This document shows, one piece after another, positions 50,647 through 59,566 of a DNA stretch of 64,000 bases (positions within the stretch are counted from its first letter, which is position 1; each line of letters opens with the position of its first letter). The DNA is from Danxiaibacter flavus (GTDB taxonomy: Bacteria; Bacteroidota; Bacteroidia; Chitinophagales; Chitinophagaceae). Position numbers and translations under genes: made by a program. The notes beneath the pieces were generated by a model. It ran no database searches. It had not been told where the DNA came from and was given only the letters and a program-made list of their open reading frames with translations. Location of the stretch: positions 434,001 to 498,000 of the forward strand of contig NZ_JAULBC010000002.1 of the NCBI RefSeq assembly GCF_041060425.1, written 5' to 3'.

Positions 50647-51369
50647 TTATTCCCATCCATTTGCCAGCACTTCAGCCAGGTGCATAACACGCAAATTGGC
50701 ACCCTTATTCTTTATGTAGCCACCTAAATGCATAAGGCAGCTCATGTCTGTGCTAATCAAATATTGAGCATCTGTACTAACTGCGTTATTGATTTTCTGA
50801 TCAGCCATCGCAATGCTTATCGGCTCAAATTTTACAGCAAATGTGCCACCAAAGCCGCAACAGGTCTCCACATCATTCATTTCAACCAGCTCAAGTCCCT
50901 GCACATTGCTTAACAGCTGCCGTGGTTCTTTTTTAAGTTTGCATTCACGCAAAGCTGCGCAACTATCATGATATGTGGCTTTGCCATTCAATCTTGCACC
51001 TACATTATCCACTTGCAGTACATTGACCATAAAATCGGAGAACTCAAAAGTTCTTTCTCCAAGTGATTTCACCTCATTGTGCACAGATGAGTTGTCAAAC
51101 AACTGACCATAATAATTACGTACAAAGCCAACACAACTTGCGCTCGGAGCAACAACATATTCTGCATCCCCGAAATCTTTCAAAAATTTAGTACAAACAT
51201 CTTTTGCTTCACCCTGGAAACCGGCATTAAAGGCAGGTTGTCCGCAGCAAGTCTGATTGGTATTATAAGAAACATTGCAGCCCGCTTTCTCCAACACTTT
51301 AACCATGTCGAAAGCAACGGCCGGATATAACTGATCTATAAAACAAGGTATGAAAATGCTTACATTCAT
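50647..51369 (-). CDS. LutA/YkgE-like cysteine-rich (CCG-domain) oxidoreductase subunit
   Basis: 240 residues from the ATG at 51369 (MNVSIFIPCFIDQLYP), the usual LutA start. Two CCG-type cysteine-rich repeats are seen: TCCGQPAFNAG at about 41-51, DSCAALREC, ETCCGFGGTFA and TDMSCLMHLGG. Such proteins bind an iron-sulfur cluster and work with LutB and LutC in lactate oxidation or with other flavin dehydrogenases. No lutB or lutC homologue is adjacent, so the partner must lie elsewhere. Confidence 0.88.
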   Translation of the reverse strand: MNVSIFIPCFIDQLYPAVAFDMVKVLEKAGCNVSYNTNQTCCGQPAFNAGFQGEAKDVCTKFLKDFGDAEYVVAPSASCVGFVRNYYGQLFDNSSVHNEVKSLGERTFEFSDFMVNVLQVDNVGARLNGKATYHDSCAALRECKLKKEPRQLLSNVQGLELVEMNDVETCCGFGGTFAVKFEPISIAMADQKINNAVSTDAQYLISTDMSCLMHLGGYIKNKGANLRVMHLAEVLANGWE

Positions 51370-51625
51370 GATTACTGCGGATTTAGCTATCACCTGTCAG
51401 CTTATAGCTATAAGCTTAAGCTGGTTGATGCTAATAGATATATACGTAAATATAAGAAGTCTGAGGCATGGTGAGTAACGTTACCGAAAGTACAAGCGAG
51501 CGTGGCAACAGACGATGCTAGTAGCAATGCAATCGATGCAATAACAACCCAACGCCTCAGTGAGCAACGTCTATATATACTGACTCACGAGACTTGTGGC
51601 CGGTAAGTTTAGTTTATGTGATTCA
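51370..51625. other. Spacer with short inverted repeats
   Basis: Near 51382-51416 are AGCTATCACCTGTCAGC and TTATAGCTATAAGCTT of the dispersed family. Further left-right pairs are TCTGAGGC at 51459-51466 with GCCTCAG at 51554-51560, and GTGAGTAACGTTAC with GTGAGCAACGTC, suggesting another palindromic element. No gene is seen. Confidence 0.5.
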
Positions 51626-52108
51626 CTACTTTCTCAACTTCCTGTTAAGCTCTATCATCTTAAGCGCAGTAACGGCAGCTTCTTCGCCTTTGTGGCCGTG
51701 AGCGCCTCCTACCCTATCAAGTGCCTGCTGTTCGTCATTAACGGTCAGTACGCCGAAGATAACCGGAACATCCAGCATCAGGTTCAGGCTCGTTACTCCG
51801 TCAGTAACAGCGTTGCAAACATATTCAAAGTGAGGAGTGTCTCCGCGTACCACAGTTCCTAACGTAATGAAAGCATCGGCCAGCGGCTGAGAGCCTTCTG
51901 CATATGCCTTTACAGCAAAGGGAATTTCAACTGCACCGGGAACAGTGATCACTTTCACTTTCGCTCCCTGAGCTTTCAATATACGTTTGGCGCCCGCTTC
52001 CAGCTTATTAACGATGTGGGCGTTCCATTCTGTTTTTACTATAACTACAAAGGCATCCTTTATTTCAGGGATGCCTTTGTTTAATTCGCTATTTCCTTTT
52101 GTTGCCAT
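51626..52108 (-). CDS. ribH: 6,7-Dimethyl-8-ribityllumazine synthase
   Basis: 160 residues. VIVKTEWNAHIVNKLEAGAK (the W-N substrate site), VPGAVEIPFAVKAY, LGTVVRGDTPHFEYVC with the catalytic His, and PVIFGVLTVNDEQQALDR are all family features. It makes lumazine in riboflavin synthesis and assembles as a large oligomer. Its start overlaps the stop of the upstream TPR gene by one base. Confidence 0.97.
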   Translation of the reverse strand: MATKGNSELNKGIPEIKDAFVVIVKTEWNAHIVNKLEAGAKRILKAQGAKVKVITVPGAVEIPFAVKAYAEGSQPLADAFITLGTVVRGDTPHFEYVCNAVTDGVTSLNLMLDVPVIFGVLTVNDEQQALDRVGGAHGHKGEEAAVTALKMIELNRKLRK

Positions 52109-52812
52109 TATTTTACACTCAATTCGTTTGGTTCAATGCTTAGACGATAGATGTATTTGTCAGCCAAAAAGCCTTTATCTGTATTAGGAAACTTTTCTTT
52201 TACTTCTTTGTACAGCTTTAAAGCATCAGCAGTTTTGCCATTGCTCTCGCTTAAAAGCGCTGCTCTGAAAAGGTATTCTGAAGCGTTCACTTCGTCCTTA
52301 TCAAATGCTTCTGCCGCTTTTTTGTAGGCGCTAACAGCATCATCAACTTTTTTCTGTTCGCTGTATGCATCACCCAATGCTCCGTATGCCATCATCTGCA
52401 CTTGTTTTGCATCAGTTGAAAAGTCTTTCAGGTATTTAACAGCTTTATCAAACTGTCCAAGGCGCAGATATGAAATGCCTGCATAATAACCAGCAAGGTT
52501 ACCAGCTTTTGTTCCTGAATATTCTTTGGCTACAGCAACAAAACCTTTGCTGCCAATACCGTCACCATCCAATGCTTTTTGCAATGAATCGACGCTGAAA
52601 TACTCCTGAGCCTTGTAAATAGCATCTGCTGCTTTCTCCTCTTTCGGACCTACAACGCTGTTTTTGTAATAATATAATCCGCCACCAACAACTGCTGCGG
52701 CAATAACTACACCCAAAACCGGTTTCTGGAATCTCTGCCAGAATCCTTTAACCTGTAATAACGGGTCGTGAGTTATTTCCTCTCCTACTTCGTGCACTTT
52801 CTTGTCAGACAT
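52108..52812 (-). CDS. Membrane-anchored TPR protein (YfgM-like)
   Basis: 234 residues. A short cytoplasmic start is followed by one membrane helix (VLGVVIAAAVVGGGLYYY, about 34-51). Several TPR-like units follow, including GNLAGYYAGISYLRLGQFDKAV, GALGDAYSEQKKVDDAVSAY and FRAALLSESNGKTADAL. Similar proteins act as envelope chaperone partners or scaffolds. The link to ribH is operonic only. Confidence 0.85.
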   Translation of the reverse strand: MSDKKVHEVGEEITHDPLLQVKGFWQRFQKPVLGVVIAAAVVGGGLYYYKNSVVGPKEEKAADAIYKAQEYFSVDSLQKALDGDGIGSKGFVAVAKEYSGTKAGNLAGYYAGISYLRLGQFDKAVKYLKDFSTDAKQVQMMAYGALGDAYSEQKKVDDAVSAYKKAAEAFDKDEVNASEYLFRAALLSESNGKTADALKLYKEVKEKFPNTDKGFLADKYIYRLSIEPNELSVK

Positions 52813-52893
52813 ATATAGTGCTAATTAATTTTTGTGTTTGATAAATGTTTTCATTTAAGGCATTTTTTGAATGCCTTTGGCAAGCTTTAAATA

Positions 52894-53901
52894 TTAAACT
52901 CCCTGGAAATCCATGATGTACGGATAGTTCTGATCCATCATGACGTCTTTGATCACTTCGCTGTCATCCGGCCATGGGCTTTCTTCAGCAAATTTCACGC
53001 TTTCCTCAACTACTTTTCCGATACGCTCATCAATGGCAGCGATCTCTTCATCTGTAGCGAATTTGTTTTCTTTGATCGTATCCAAAACAAGTGTGATCGG
53101 ATCTTTTGCTTTGTATTCGTCAACCTCTTCTTTGGTACGGTATTTCTGAGGATCAGAAATAGAGTGACCTTTATAGCGGTAGGTTTTCATTTCCAGCAAA
53201 GTAGGTCCGCCGCCTTCTCTTGCTCTTTTTACAGCGCGTGCAACCGCATCGTGAACTGATTCAGCAACCATGCCATCTACTTTGTCAGCAGGCATTTCGT
53301 AAGCATCAGCCAGTTTATAGATATCAATAACGTTTGAAGTTCTTTCAATCGAAGTACCCATTGCGTAGTTGTTGTTCTCGCAAATGAATATCACCGGTAA
53401 TTTCCAAATCATGGCAAGATTGAAGGTCTCATGCAGAATTCCCTGGCGGGCAGCGCCATCACCAAAGAAAACCAAAGCCACATTATCAGTGCCTCTGTAT
53501 TGTTCTGCAAATGCAAGACCAGCACCAGCTCCAATCTGAGCACCTACGATCCCGTGACCGCCAAAGAAATAGTGTTCTTTGCTGAAAAAGTGCATGCTTC
53601 CACCCTTTCCTTTAGCACAACCTGTTGCTTTACCATACAATTCAGCCATACAAGAGTTAGGAGACATACCCTTAGCCAGACCCAGACCATGGTCGCGGTA
53701 AGCAGTGATAAATGGATCCTCCTGGCGTGTAGCAGTCATACAACCGGCGGCGATAGCTTCCTGGCCAACGTAAGCGTGGAAAAAGCCACGAATTTTACCG
53801 GCCATTTTATACATTTCTTCCGCTTTTAACTCGAACTGGCGAATTAGCTGCATCAGCTCATACCAGTATAAATAAGTTTCTTTAGAGAACTTTGTAGGCA
53901 C
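52894..53901 (-). CDS. pdhA: Pyruvate dehydrogenase E1 component, alpha subunit
   Basis: 335 residues with a GTG start. The thiamine diphosphate motif is FFGDGAARQGILHETFNLA followed by CENNNYAMGTS, and the phosphorylation-loop-like YRYKGHSISDPQKYRTKEEV follows. It decarboxylates pyruvate together with an E1 beta subunit. No pdhB or E2 gene is nearby, so the complex is encoded at several sites, as is common in Bacteroidota. Confidence 0.93.
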   Translation of the reverse strand: MPTKFSKETYLYWYELMQLIRQFELKAEEMYKMAGKIRGFFHAYVGQEAIAAGCMTATRQEDPFITAYRDHGLGLAKGMSPNSCMAELYGKATGCAKGKGGSMHFFSKEHYFFGGHGIVGAQIGAGAGLAFAEQYRGTDNVALVFFGDGAARQGILHETFNLAMIWKLPVIFICENNNYAMGTSIERTSNVIDIYKLADAYEMPADKVDGMVAESVHDAVARAVKRAREGGGPTLLEMKTYRYKGHSISDPQKYRTKEEVDEYKAKDPITLVLDTIKENKFATDEEIAAIDERIGKVVEESVKFAEESPWPDDSEVIKDVMMDQNYPYIMDFQGV

Positions 53902-53920
53902 TTTATTAAAATTTGAGGGG

Positions 53921-53928
53921 CAAATATA
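53921..53928 (-). promoter_or_regulatory. -7 box (TATATTTG) for pdhA
   Basis: Exact TAnnTTTG match on the minus strand, 19 bp before the GTG start. No well-spaced TTTG is seen upstream. Confidence 0.45.
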
Positions 53929-54063
53929 GGAGTTAATATGTCAAATATGAAAAAGAGGTTTGGGAGAGTTTAAAATATCATATGGTGGTTTGTTAACATT
54001 TGCAGTATTTTTTAAGGGCATGTCGCAGAATATAATATTTTCGCCACTCAAATTTATTGACTT

Positions 54064-54510
54064 ATGGCTGAAACTTTAGGCATGCTTTGTGATAAACTGA
54101 CGATCGTAAAACTCAAGGAGTATCATACTGAGGATCCAGAGCGTCTGAAAAGCCTGCATACACAATGCATTCAGCTTCAGGAAGAAATAAATGAGTATGT
54201 TTTTGATGCTGTTAGCGGAAACATTCCGGTTGAAAAAATGAGCTTTGCAGCAAATAAGGTATTTAAAAAAGAGGGTAATGAAGTAGCTGAAGTCACAGGA
54301 GCCATTGGCGAAGTGTTTTATCAGTTGGCAGATGTTAACTGCCGCCTTTGGCACGAACAGGAAAAAGTGTATGAATTTGAGAAGGTACCGGTTGAAGAAA
54401 AGGATGTTGTAGTAAAAAAATTAGCTATACTTAATCTTGAGCGTAACAAATGTATTGATGCTATTAACCAGCAATTCGCCACAATTATATCTGAAAAACT
54501 AAAGAAATAA
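54064..54510 (+). CDS. Small conserved protein of a surface-glycan cluster (DUF6165/DUF4254-like)
   Basis: 148 residues, soluble and mostly helical. The conserved-looking segments are MAETLGMLCDKLTIVKLK at the start, ANKVFKKEGNEVAEVTGAIGEVF in the middle and DVNCRLWHEQEKVYEFEKVP. I recall such proteins beside LPS or capsule glycosyltransferases, catalogued as an uncharacterised DUF (DUF6165 or DUF4254; not certain which). It is the first gene of the rightward glycan cluster, 6 bp before the methyltransferase gene. No enzymatic motif is seen. Confidence 0.75.
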   Translation: MAETLGMLCDKLTIVKLKEYHTEDPERLKSLHTQCIQLQEEINEYVFDAVSGNIPVEKMSFAANKVFKKEGNEVAEVTGAIGEVFYQLADVNCRLWHEQEKVYEFEKVPVEEKDVVVKKLAILNLERNKCIDAINQQFATIISEKLKK

Positions 54511-54516
54511 ACATAT

Positions 54517-55782
54517 ATGCATATAAGAACAAGGAAGACATGTCGTGTTTGCGGTTCCGCTTCTTTAACTCCGGCAATAGATCTTGGTGAACAATATTTA
54601 CAGGGTTCATTCATTAAGCCAGGGAAAGAAATGCCATCCACAAGAAAAATACCTTGTGTTATCGTAAGATGCAACCCCGAGCTGGACGAAAACGCCTGCG
54701 GTCTGTTACAAATGGAACACAGTGTACCTCCTGAAATATTATATGCAGCCTACTGGTACCGTTCAGGAACCAACAATACCATGCGCAACCACTTAAAAGG
54801 TATTGTTGAATCTGTAACATCTATTGTTGCAACTAAAAAAGAGCTTAGCGTACTGGATATAGGCTGTAATGACGGTACTCTTCTCAGCAATTACAATGAT
54901 GATGTATTTAAATATGGTGTTGATCCATCCGACGTGGCTCAGGAGATCAAACTTCCAAATACTTCTGTTGTGCAGGACATTTTTCCGTCAAAAAAAATAG
55001 TTGAAGTTTTAAACGGCAAGAAGCTTGACATCATCACTTCTATCGCTATGTTTTATGATCTGGAAAGTCCGGTTGATTTTGTAAAAGGCATTAAAGATCT
55101 TTTATCAAAAGACGGGATATGGATTTTTGAGATGTCTTACATGCCAACAATGCTAAAGCTTGACTCATACGATACCATTTGTCATGAACATCTTGAATAT
55201 TATAGCTTAGCTGTGCTGGAGATTATTCTGAGGAAAGCCGGAATGAAAATATTCAAAATTGCATTTAACGATATCAACGGCGGCAGTATCAGATGTTATG
55301 CAACGCATGATACCAACACACGATACGACAATGCTGAAGATCAAAAATTGATCACTGAAACACGGCATGCTGAATTTGACCTTGAACTGGATACTGATAA
55401 ACCTTATAAAGCGTTTACCGAAAGGATCAATAAAATTAAAGTTGAATTGCATGATCTGCTTGTAAACTTTAAGAAAGAAGGCAAAAAAGTTCATATTTAC
55501 GGCGCGTCAACAAAGGGAAATACCATACTCCAATGGTGTGATATAGACCATACACTCATTGATTATGCAGCTGAAAGAAATCCGGATAAATATGGTGCGA
55601 TGACTCTTGGCACGAATATTCCTATAATAAGCGAAGCCGAAAGCCGTGCAATGAACCCGGATTATTACCTTGTACTGCCATGGCACTTTAAAGAAGAGTT
55701 TGTAGAAAGAGAAAAAGAAGCAATTGAGAAAGGCACCGGCTTTATTTTCCCGCTGCCAAAAATTGAGATTGTAAAAAAATAA
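54517..55782 (+). CDS. SAM-dependent sugar C-methyltransferase-like protein
   Basis: 421 residues in the three-part layout of NDP-sugar C-methyltransferases. An N-terminal zinc region has CRVCGSASL (Cys9, Cys12) and further cysteines at about 47, 52 and 61. The central SAM fold has motif I LSVLDIGCNDG at 110-120, and YDTICHEHLEYYSLAVLE contains the catalytic-type EHxxY. The C-terminal domain has VHIYGASTKGNTILQWCDID. These enzymes methylate a keto sugar nucleotide, as in branched-sugar synthesis. The exact position is not predictable. Confidence 0.85.
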   Translation: MHIRTRKTCRVCGSASLTPAIDLGEQYLQGSFIKPGKEMPSTRKIPCVIVRCNPELDENACGLLQMEHSVPPEILYAAYWYRSGTNNTMRNHLKGIVESVTSIVATKKELSVLDIGCNDGTLLSNYNDDVFKYGVDPSDVAQEIKLPNTSVVQDIFPSKKIVEVLNGKKLDIITSIAMFYDLESPVDFVKGIKDLLSKDGIWIFEMSYMPTMLKLDSYDTICHEHLEYYSLAVLEIILRKAGMKIFKIAFNDINGGSIRCYATHDTNTRYDNAEDQKLITETRHAEFDLELDTDKPYKAFTERINKIKVELHDLLVNFKKEGKKVHIYGASTKGNTILQWCDIDHTLIDYAAERNPDKYGAMTLGTNIPIISEAESRAMNPDYYLVLPWHFKEEFVEREKEAIEKGTGFIFPLPKIEIVKK

Positions 55783-55802
55783 ACTCATTAACGATCAACA
55801 AC

Positions 55803-57569
55803 ATGAAAAACACGGTACTTTTTGTATCGCATGCTAATTTACAATGTGGTGTACACGAATTTGGCAACAATATAGGCAATGCACTGAGCAAGTCAACGCT
55901 CAATAGATTTGTTTATGTTGAGTGCAGCAATATGGGTGACCTGAATTCTGCGATTGCGGAACATTCGCCGATCGCTATCATTTACAATTATCATCCGTCT
56001 ACACTGCCCTGGGTTACGAAAAATGCAATACGAAACATTCCGGTTCCACAAATTGGAATTGTGCATGAGGTAACGCAGGAAATTGCAGACAATCTTACTA
56101 ATAAACTATTTGATTACCATATTGCAGCAGATCCTACACTGTTGCTCAAGAACCCGATTGTTTTTAAAACCGGCAGATTGGTCCCTGGTTATGAAAACAA
56201 ATTTGCATTACCTGAAGTTCCTGTCATAGGCAGTTTTGGTTTTGCTACACCAAACAAAGGGTTTGAGGACATTGTGAAAGGCGTTCAACATGAATTCGAT
56301 GAGGCTGTAATACGATTCAATATTCCTTCTGCAGATTTTGGCGATAAAGATGGAAGCAAAGCAAGAGAGCTTGTTGAAAAATGCAAAGCTATCATCACCA
56401 AGCCAGGAATAAAACTGGTGGTAACGCATGATTTTCTTTCCCAAGCAGGTATACTGGATTTCCTGGCACAAAACTCTATAAACGTATTTCTATATCAGGA
56501 CAAATTTGGACGAGGCTTGTCAAGCACGGTTGATTATGCGTTAGCTGTTGGCCGCCCTTTAGCCATTTCTGACAGCTTAATGTTCAGGCATTTGCATTCT
56601 TTGGAACCTTCCATTGTTTATGGAGAAAAAGGAATTAAAGAAATAATGAATCAGGATGCCAGTGGATTAGCTGAATTAAAAAGAAATTGGGACGCAGAAA
56701 ACCTCATTTGGGAATATAATAGAATTATAGCTTCTGTTTTACAAAAAGAAGAAGCTAAAAAGTTTCAACCGGAAGTGTCGGGTTTTAAGAAATTTAAAAC
56801 CGCGGTGCGCGCAGCACTTGGCTTACAGCAAAAAAATTTTAGCTGGCTTCGAAATACAAAGGCAGCATCAGAAGATACTATGTCTGTAGATTCGAGCTTT
56901 TCGTATCATCCTATTAAATTGAATGGAGATGAGCCGCTAAATAGAATTCTCGATAATAAGGCTAGACAGTTATATAGCCCGGCAATTGATGCGTTGACTA
57001 ATCTTGTGCCTCTTACAATGGCTAAAAAGATTGCTGAAGCAAATGTTCAGCAGGCATTTGTGTTTGATACTGTTTACAGGTTTATCCAGGAATATTCTTC
57101 TCCGAAAATACTCTGTGTCGGTAGCTATGAGGATACCGCGGCAATGTCGTTGAAAAGAATGGGCTATAAAATAGAAGACATTGACCCGGTGCTTAATTAC
57201 TTTCTTCAGGAATATTATACAAAGCCAACAACAATCCATCAATCTTACGATATCGTTTTTTCCACTTCCGTTATTGAGCACGACCCAGATGACGAGTCTT
57301 TTATAGATTGCATCAATGGTTTGCTTAAGCCAGGTGGTGTGGCAGTGATCACTTGCGATTATAAGGACCAATGGAAACCGGGCGATCTCAAACCCGAAGT
57401 AGATGCGCGATTATATACGCAAAAAGATTTGAAAGAAAGGTTGTTGCCTTTGATGACCGGATGTGAACTGGTAGGCGAACCTCAATGGGATTGTCCTAAC
57501 CCTGACTTCAATTACCTGGGAAAATACCAGTACACGTTTGCCACTTTTGTTGTGAGAAAAAATAAATAG
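55803..57569 (+). CDS. Glycosyltransferase-like / SAM methyltransferase fusion protein
   Basis: 588 residues. The first 340 resemble a GT-B glycosyltransferase: VLFVSHANLQCGVHEFG, PQIGIVHEVTQEI, GSFGFATPNKGFEDIVKG (typical of the GT4 donor side) and VDYALAVGRPLAISDS. After a linker, residues about 430-588 form a SAM-dependent methyltransferase-like fold: ILCVGSYEDTAAM in place of motif I, FSTSVIEHDPDDESF and LLKPGGVAVITCDY. The glycine loop is unusual (GSYED). It could add a sugar and methylate the product, or use the second domain for recognition only. It starts 20 bp after the methyltransferase gene. Confidence 0.78.
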   Translation: MKNTVLFVSHANLQCGVHEFGNNIGNALSKSTLNRFVYVECSNMGDLNSAIAEHSPIAIIYNYHPSTLPWVTKNAIRNIPVPQIGIVHEVTQEIADNLTNKLFDYHIAADPTLLLKNPIVFKTGRLVPGYENKFALPEVPVIGSFGFATPNKGFEDIVKGVQHEFDEAVIRFNIPSADFGDKDGSKARELVEKCKAIITKPGIKLVVTHDFLSQAGILDFLAQNSINVFLYQDKFGRGLSSTVDYALAVGRPLAISDSLMFRHLHSLEPSIVYGEKGIKEIMNQDASGLAELKRNWDAENLIWEYNRIIASVLQKEEAKKFQPEVSGFKKFKTAVRAALGLQQKNFSWLRNTKAASEDTMSVDSSFSYHPIKLNGDEPLNRILDNKARQLYSPAIDALTNLVPLTMAKKIAEANVQQAFVFDTVYRFIQEYSSPKILCVGSYEDTAAMSLKRMGYKIEDIDPVLNYFLQEYYTKPTTIHQSYDIVFSTSVIEHDPDDESFIDCINGLLKPGGVAVITCDYKDQWKPGDLKPEVDARLYTQKDLKERLLPLMTGCELVGEPQWDCPNPDFNYLGKYQYTFATFVVRKNK

Positions 57570-57570
57570 C

Positions 57571-58440
57571 ATGAGAACAGCAGTAATATTCGGAGCTAAC
57601 GGACAAGACGGTTATTACCTTTCGGAATTACTGCAAAACGAAGCCGTTGAAGTCATAGCAATTGGTAGAAACAATGCTTCAGGCGTTGATATCTCCAACC
57701 TGGATGATGTAAAAGCGCTTGTTAAAGAATACAAGCCTGATCATATTTTTCACCTTGCAGCAAACTCGACAACAAGACACGATACACTGTTTGAAAATCA
57801 TTCCACCATTAGCACCGGAACACTGAATATTCTTGAAGCGGTAAAGTCGCATTCTCCGCTAACAAAAGTCTTTATATCAGGCAGTGGTCTTCAATTCAAA
57901 AATCGGGACTTACCGATTAAGGAAACTGATGAATTTGAAGCCAGGGACGCTTACTCTGTTTGTCGCATTCAGTCAGTTTACGCTGCGCGGTATTTTCGCA
58001 TGTTGGGAATCAAGGCTTATGTGGGATATTTCTTTAACCATGACAGTCCACGAAGAACCTCAAGACACGTCGCACAAATGATTGCAGCGGATGTACTGGC
58101 TATTGAAAAAGGAGAAGAAAAAATCATTACTATTGGCGATCCCTCAGTAAAAAAAGAATGGGGCTTTGCAGGTGATATTGTAAAAGCGATCTGGACGCTG
58201 GTTGAACAAGACGAAGTTTTTGAAGCCAACCTGGGAACAGGACTTGGCTATTCCATCCAGGAATATATTGAAACCTGTTTCGATATTATAAACAAGGATT
58301 GGAAAAATCATGTTCAATTGAAAGATGGCTTTAAAGCAGACTACAGGCAATTAATTTCTGATCCTTCCACTATACTTTCCCTTGGCTGGAAACCTGAAAC
58401 AAGTTTTGAAGCACTGACCAAAATGATGCTACACAAGTAA
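57571..58440 (+). CDS. NAD-dependent epimerase/dehydratase (GDP-mannose 4,6-dehydratase-like SDR)
   Basis: 289 residues forming an extended SDR. The nucleotide loop is GANGQDGYYLSELL (GxxGQDG as in GDP-mannose dehydratase), HLAANSTTRHD follows, then SGSGLQF in the place of the catalytic Ser/Thr region. Tyr128 is followed by Arg132 (DAYSVCRIQ), where the family normally has YxxxK. YFFNHDSPRR matches the GMD substrate loop. The Lys to Arg change may reduce or alter activity. It begins 1 bp after the fusion gene and 1 bp before the next gene. Confidence 0.85.
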   Translation: MRTAVIFGANGQDGYYLSELLQNEAVEVIAIGRNNASGVDISNLDDVKALVKEYKPDHIFHLAANSTTRHDTLFENHSTISTGTLNILEAVKSHSPLTKVFISGSGLQFKNRDLPIKETDEFEARDAYSVCRIQSVYAARYFRMLGIKAYVGYFFNHDSPRRTSRHVAQMIAADVLAIEKGEEKIITIGDPSVKKEWGFAGDIVKAIWTLVEQDEVFEANLGTGLGYSIQEYIETCFDIINKDWKNHVQLKDGFKADYRQLISDPSTILSLGWKPETSFEALTKMMLHK

Positions 58441-58441
58441 G

Positions 58442-59554
58442 ATGGCTAAAAAAATATTATTAGTTCAATTGTATTCAAACGGGGATTGCCTTTATGCTAC
58501 TGCTGTTGCGCGACAGATAAAAACAGACTGCCCGGGATGCCATCTCACCTGGGCCGTCGCATCATTTTGTAAAACTATTATTGATAACAATCCTTATGTT
58601 GACGAGATTATGGAGGTTAACTCTGTAATCAAGGATAAAGTGTCTACTTACAGACCATTTAAGAAAGACATCTTACGTCGCAAGAGCGAAGGAGAATGGG
58701 ATGAAGTATTTTTTACGAACATCATTGATGATAATCAGGCTTATTATGATGGCTCCATTCGCTCAGCTATTTTGAAGAGTTATGGTAAGCCAATAACAGT
58801 TCCCATACAACCGTCATTAAGGCTTTATGACGCTGAGATTGAAAATGCAAAACAGTTCGCCGAAAAGCATCAACTCTCGTTGTATAAAAATGTCATCCTG
58901 TTTGAATTTGCACCGTTAAGCAAGCAAATACCCATCACAAAAGAGATAGCCATAGAGATTGCGGAAAATATCGTGCAGGTGCCAGACACGGCCATTATTT
59001 TATCTTCAGCAATCAAAATAGATCATCCGACAACTGCAATTATTGATGGTAGTGCTCTCTCTTTTAGAGAAACTGCCGCTCTAACGCATCATTGCACCAT
59101 GCTGCTTGGTTGTTCAAGTGGAATCACCTGGATCAGCACATCTGACGCCGGAAAGCAATTACCCATGGTTCAATTAATCAATGCTAAAACCAAATGGGTT
59201 AACGCGATTTCGAGGGATTTTGAACGATTCAATTTCCCAACCGATAAGTTGATAGAGTTGATTCATTTCGACAAAAATGAAATCATTGCCTGCGCAAAAG
59301 AAAGTCTTGCAGATTTTAAACAGGCCAAAATAAAATACAGCCGGCCACTCCCGCTACATTTTAAAACAACGCGGTTCATCGTGTATAACCTGTTGTGTTA
59401 TCTGAACTTTAAAGCGATCGCAAAGCACGTAGAGGTTAATAAGAAAGTTTATGGCAACCGTCTGAATTTTTATGGAGAAGTACTTGCAGGGTTTCTAATG
59501 TTCCCTTTCCGGCTGATACAAAACACTGTTAGAAAGAAAATACTTCACAAGTAA
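58442..59554 (+). CDS. Glycosyltransferase family 9-like (heptosyltransferase-like)
   Basis: 370 residues. The start KKILLVQLYSNGDCLYATAVARQIK and the middle VILFEFAPLSKQ and LTHHCTMLLGCSSGITWIS correspond to the GT9/ADP-heptose:LPS heptosyltransferase fold, though the family's usual D-T/S-G-x-x-H motifs are degenerate (GSALSFRETAAL). The C-terminal 90 residues are basic and could contact the membrane. It likely adds a sugar to a lipid-linked or LPS-type acceptor. Confidence 0.75.
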   Translation: MAKKILLVQLYSNGDCLYATAVARQIKTDCPGCHLTWAVASFCKTIIDNNPYVDEIMEVNSVIKDKVSTYRPFKKDILRRKSEGEWDEVFFTNIIDDNQAYYDGSIRSAILKSYGKPITVPIQPSLRLYDAEIENAKQFAEKHQLSLYKNVILFEFAPLSKQIPITKEIAIEIAENIVQVPDTAIILSSAIKIDHPTTAIIDGSALSFRETAALTHHCTMLLGCSSGITWISTSDAGKQLPMVQLINAKTKWVNAISRDFERFNFPTDKLIELIHFDKNEIIACAKESLADFKQAKIKYSRPLPLHFKTTRFIVYNLLCYLNFKAIAKHVEVNKKVYGNRLNFYGEVLAGFLMFPFRLIQNTVRKKILHK

Positions 59555-59566
59555 CAAGGCCACCTT

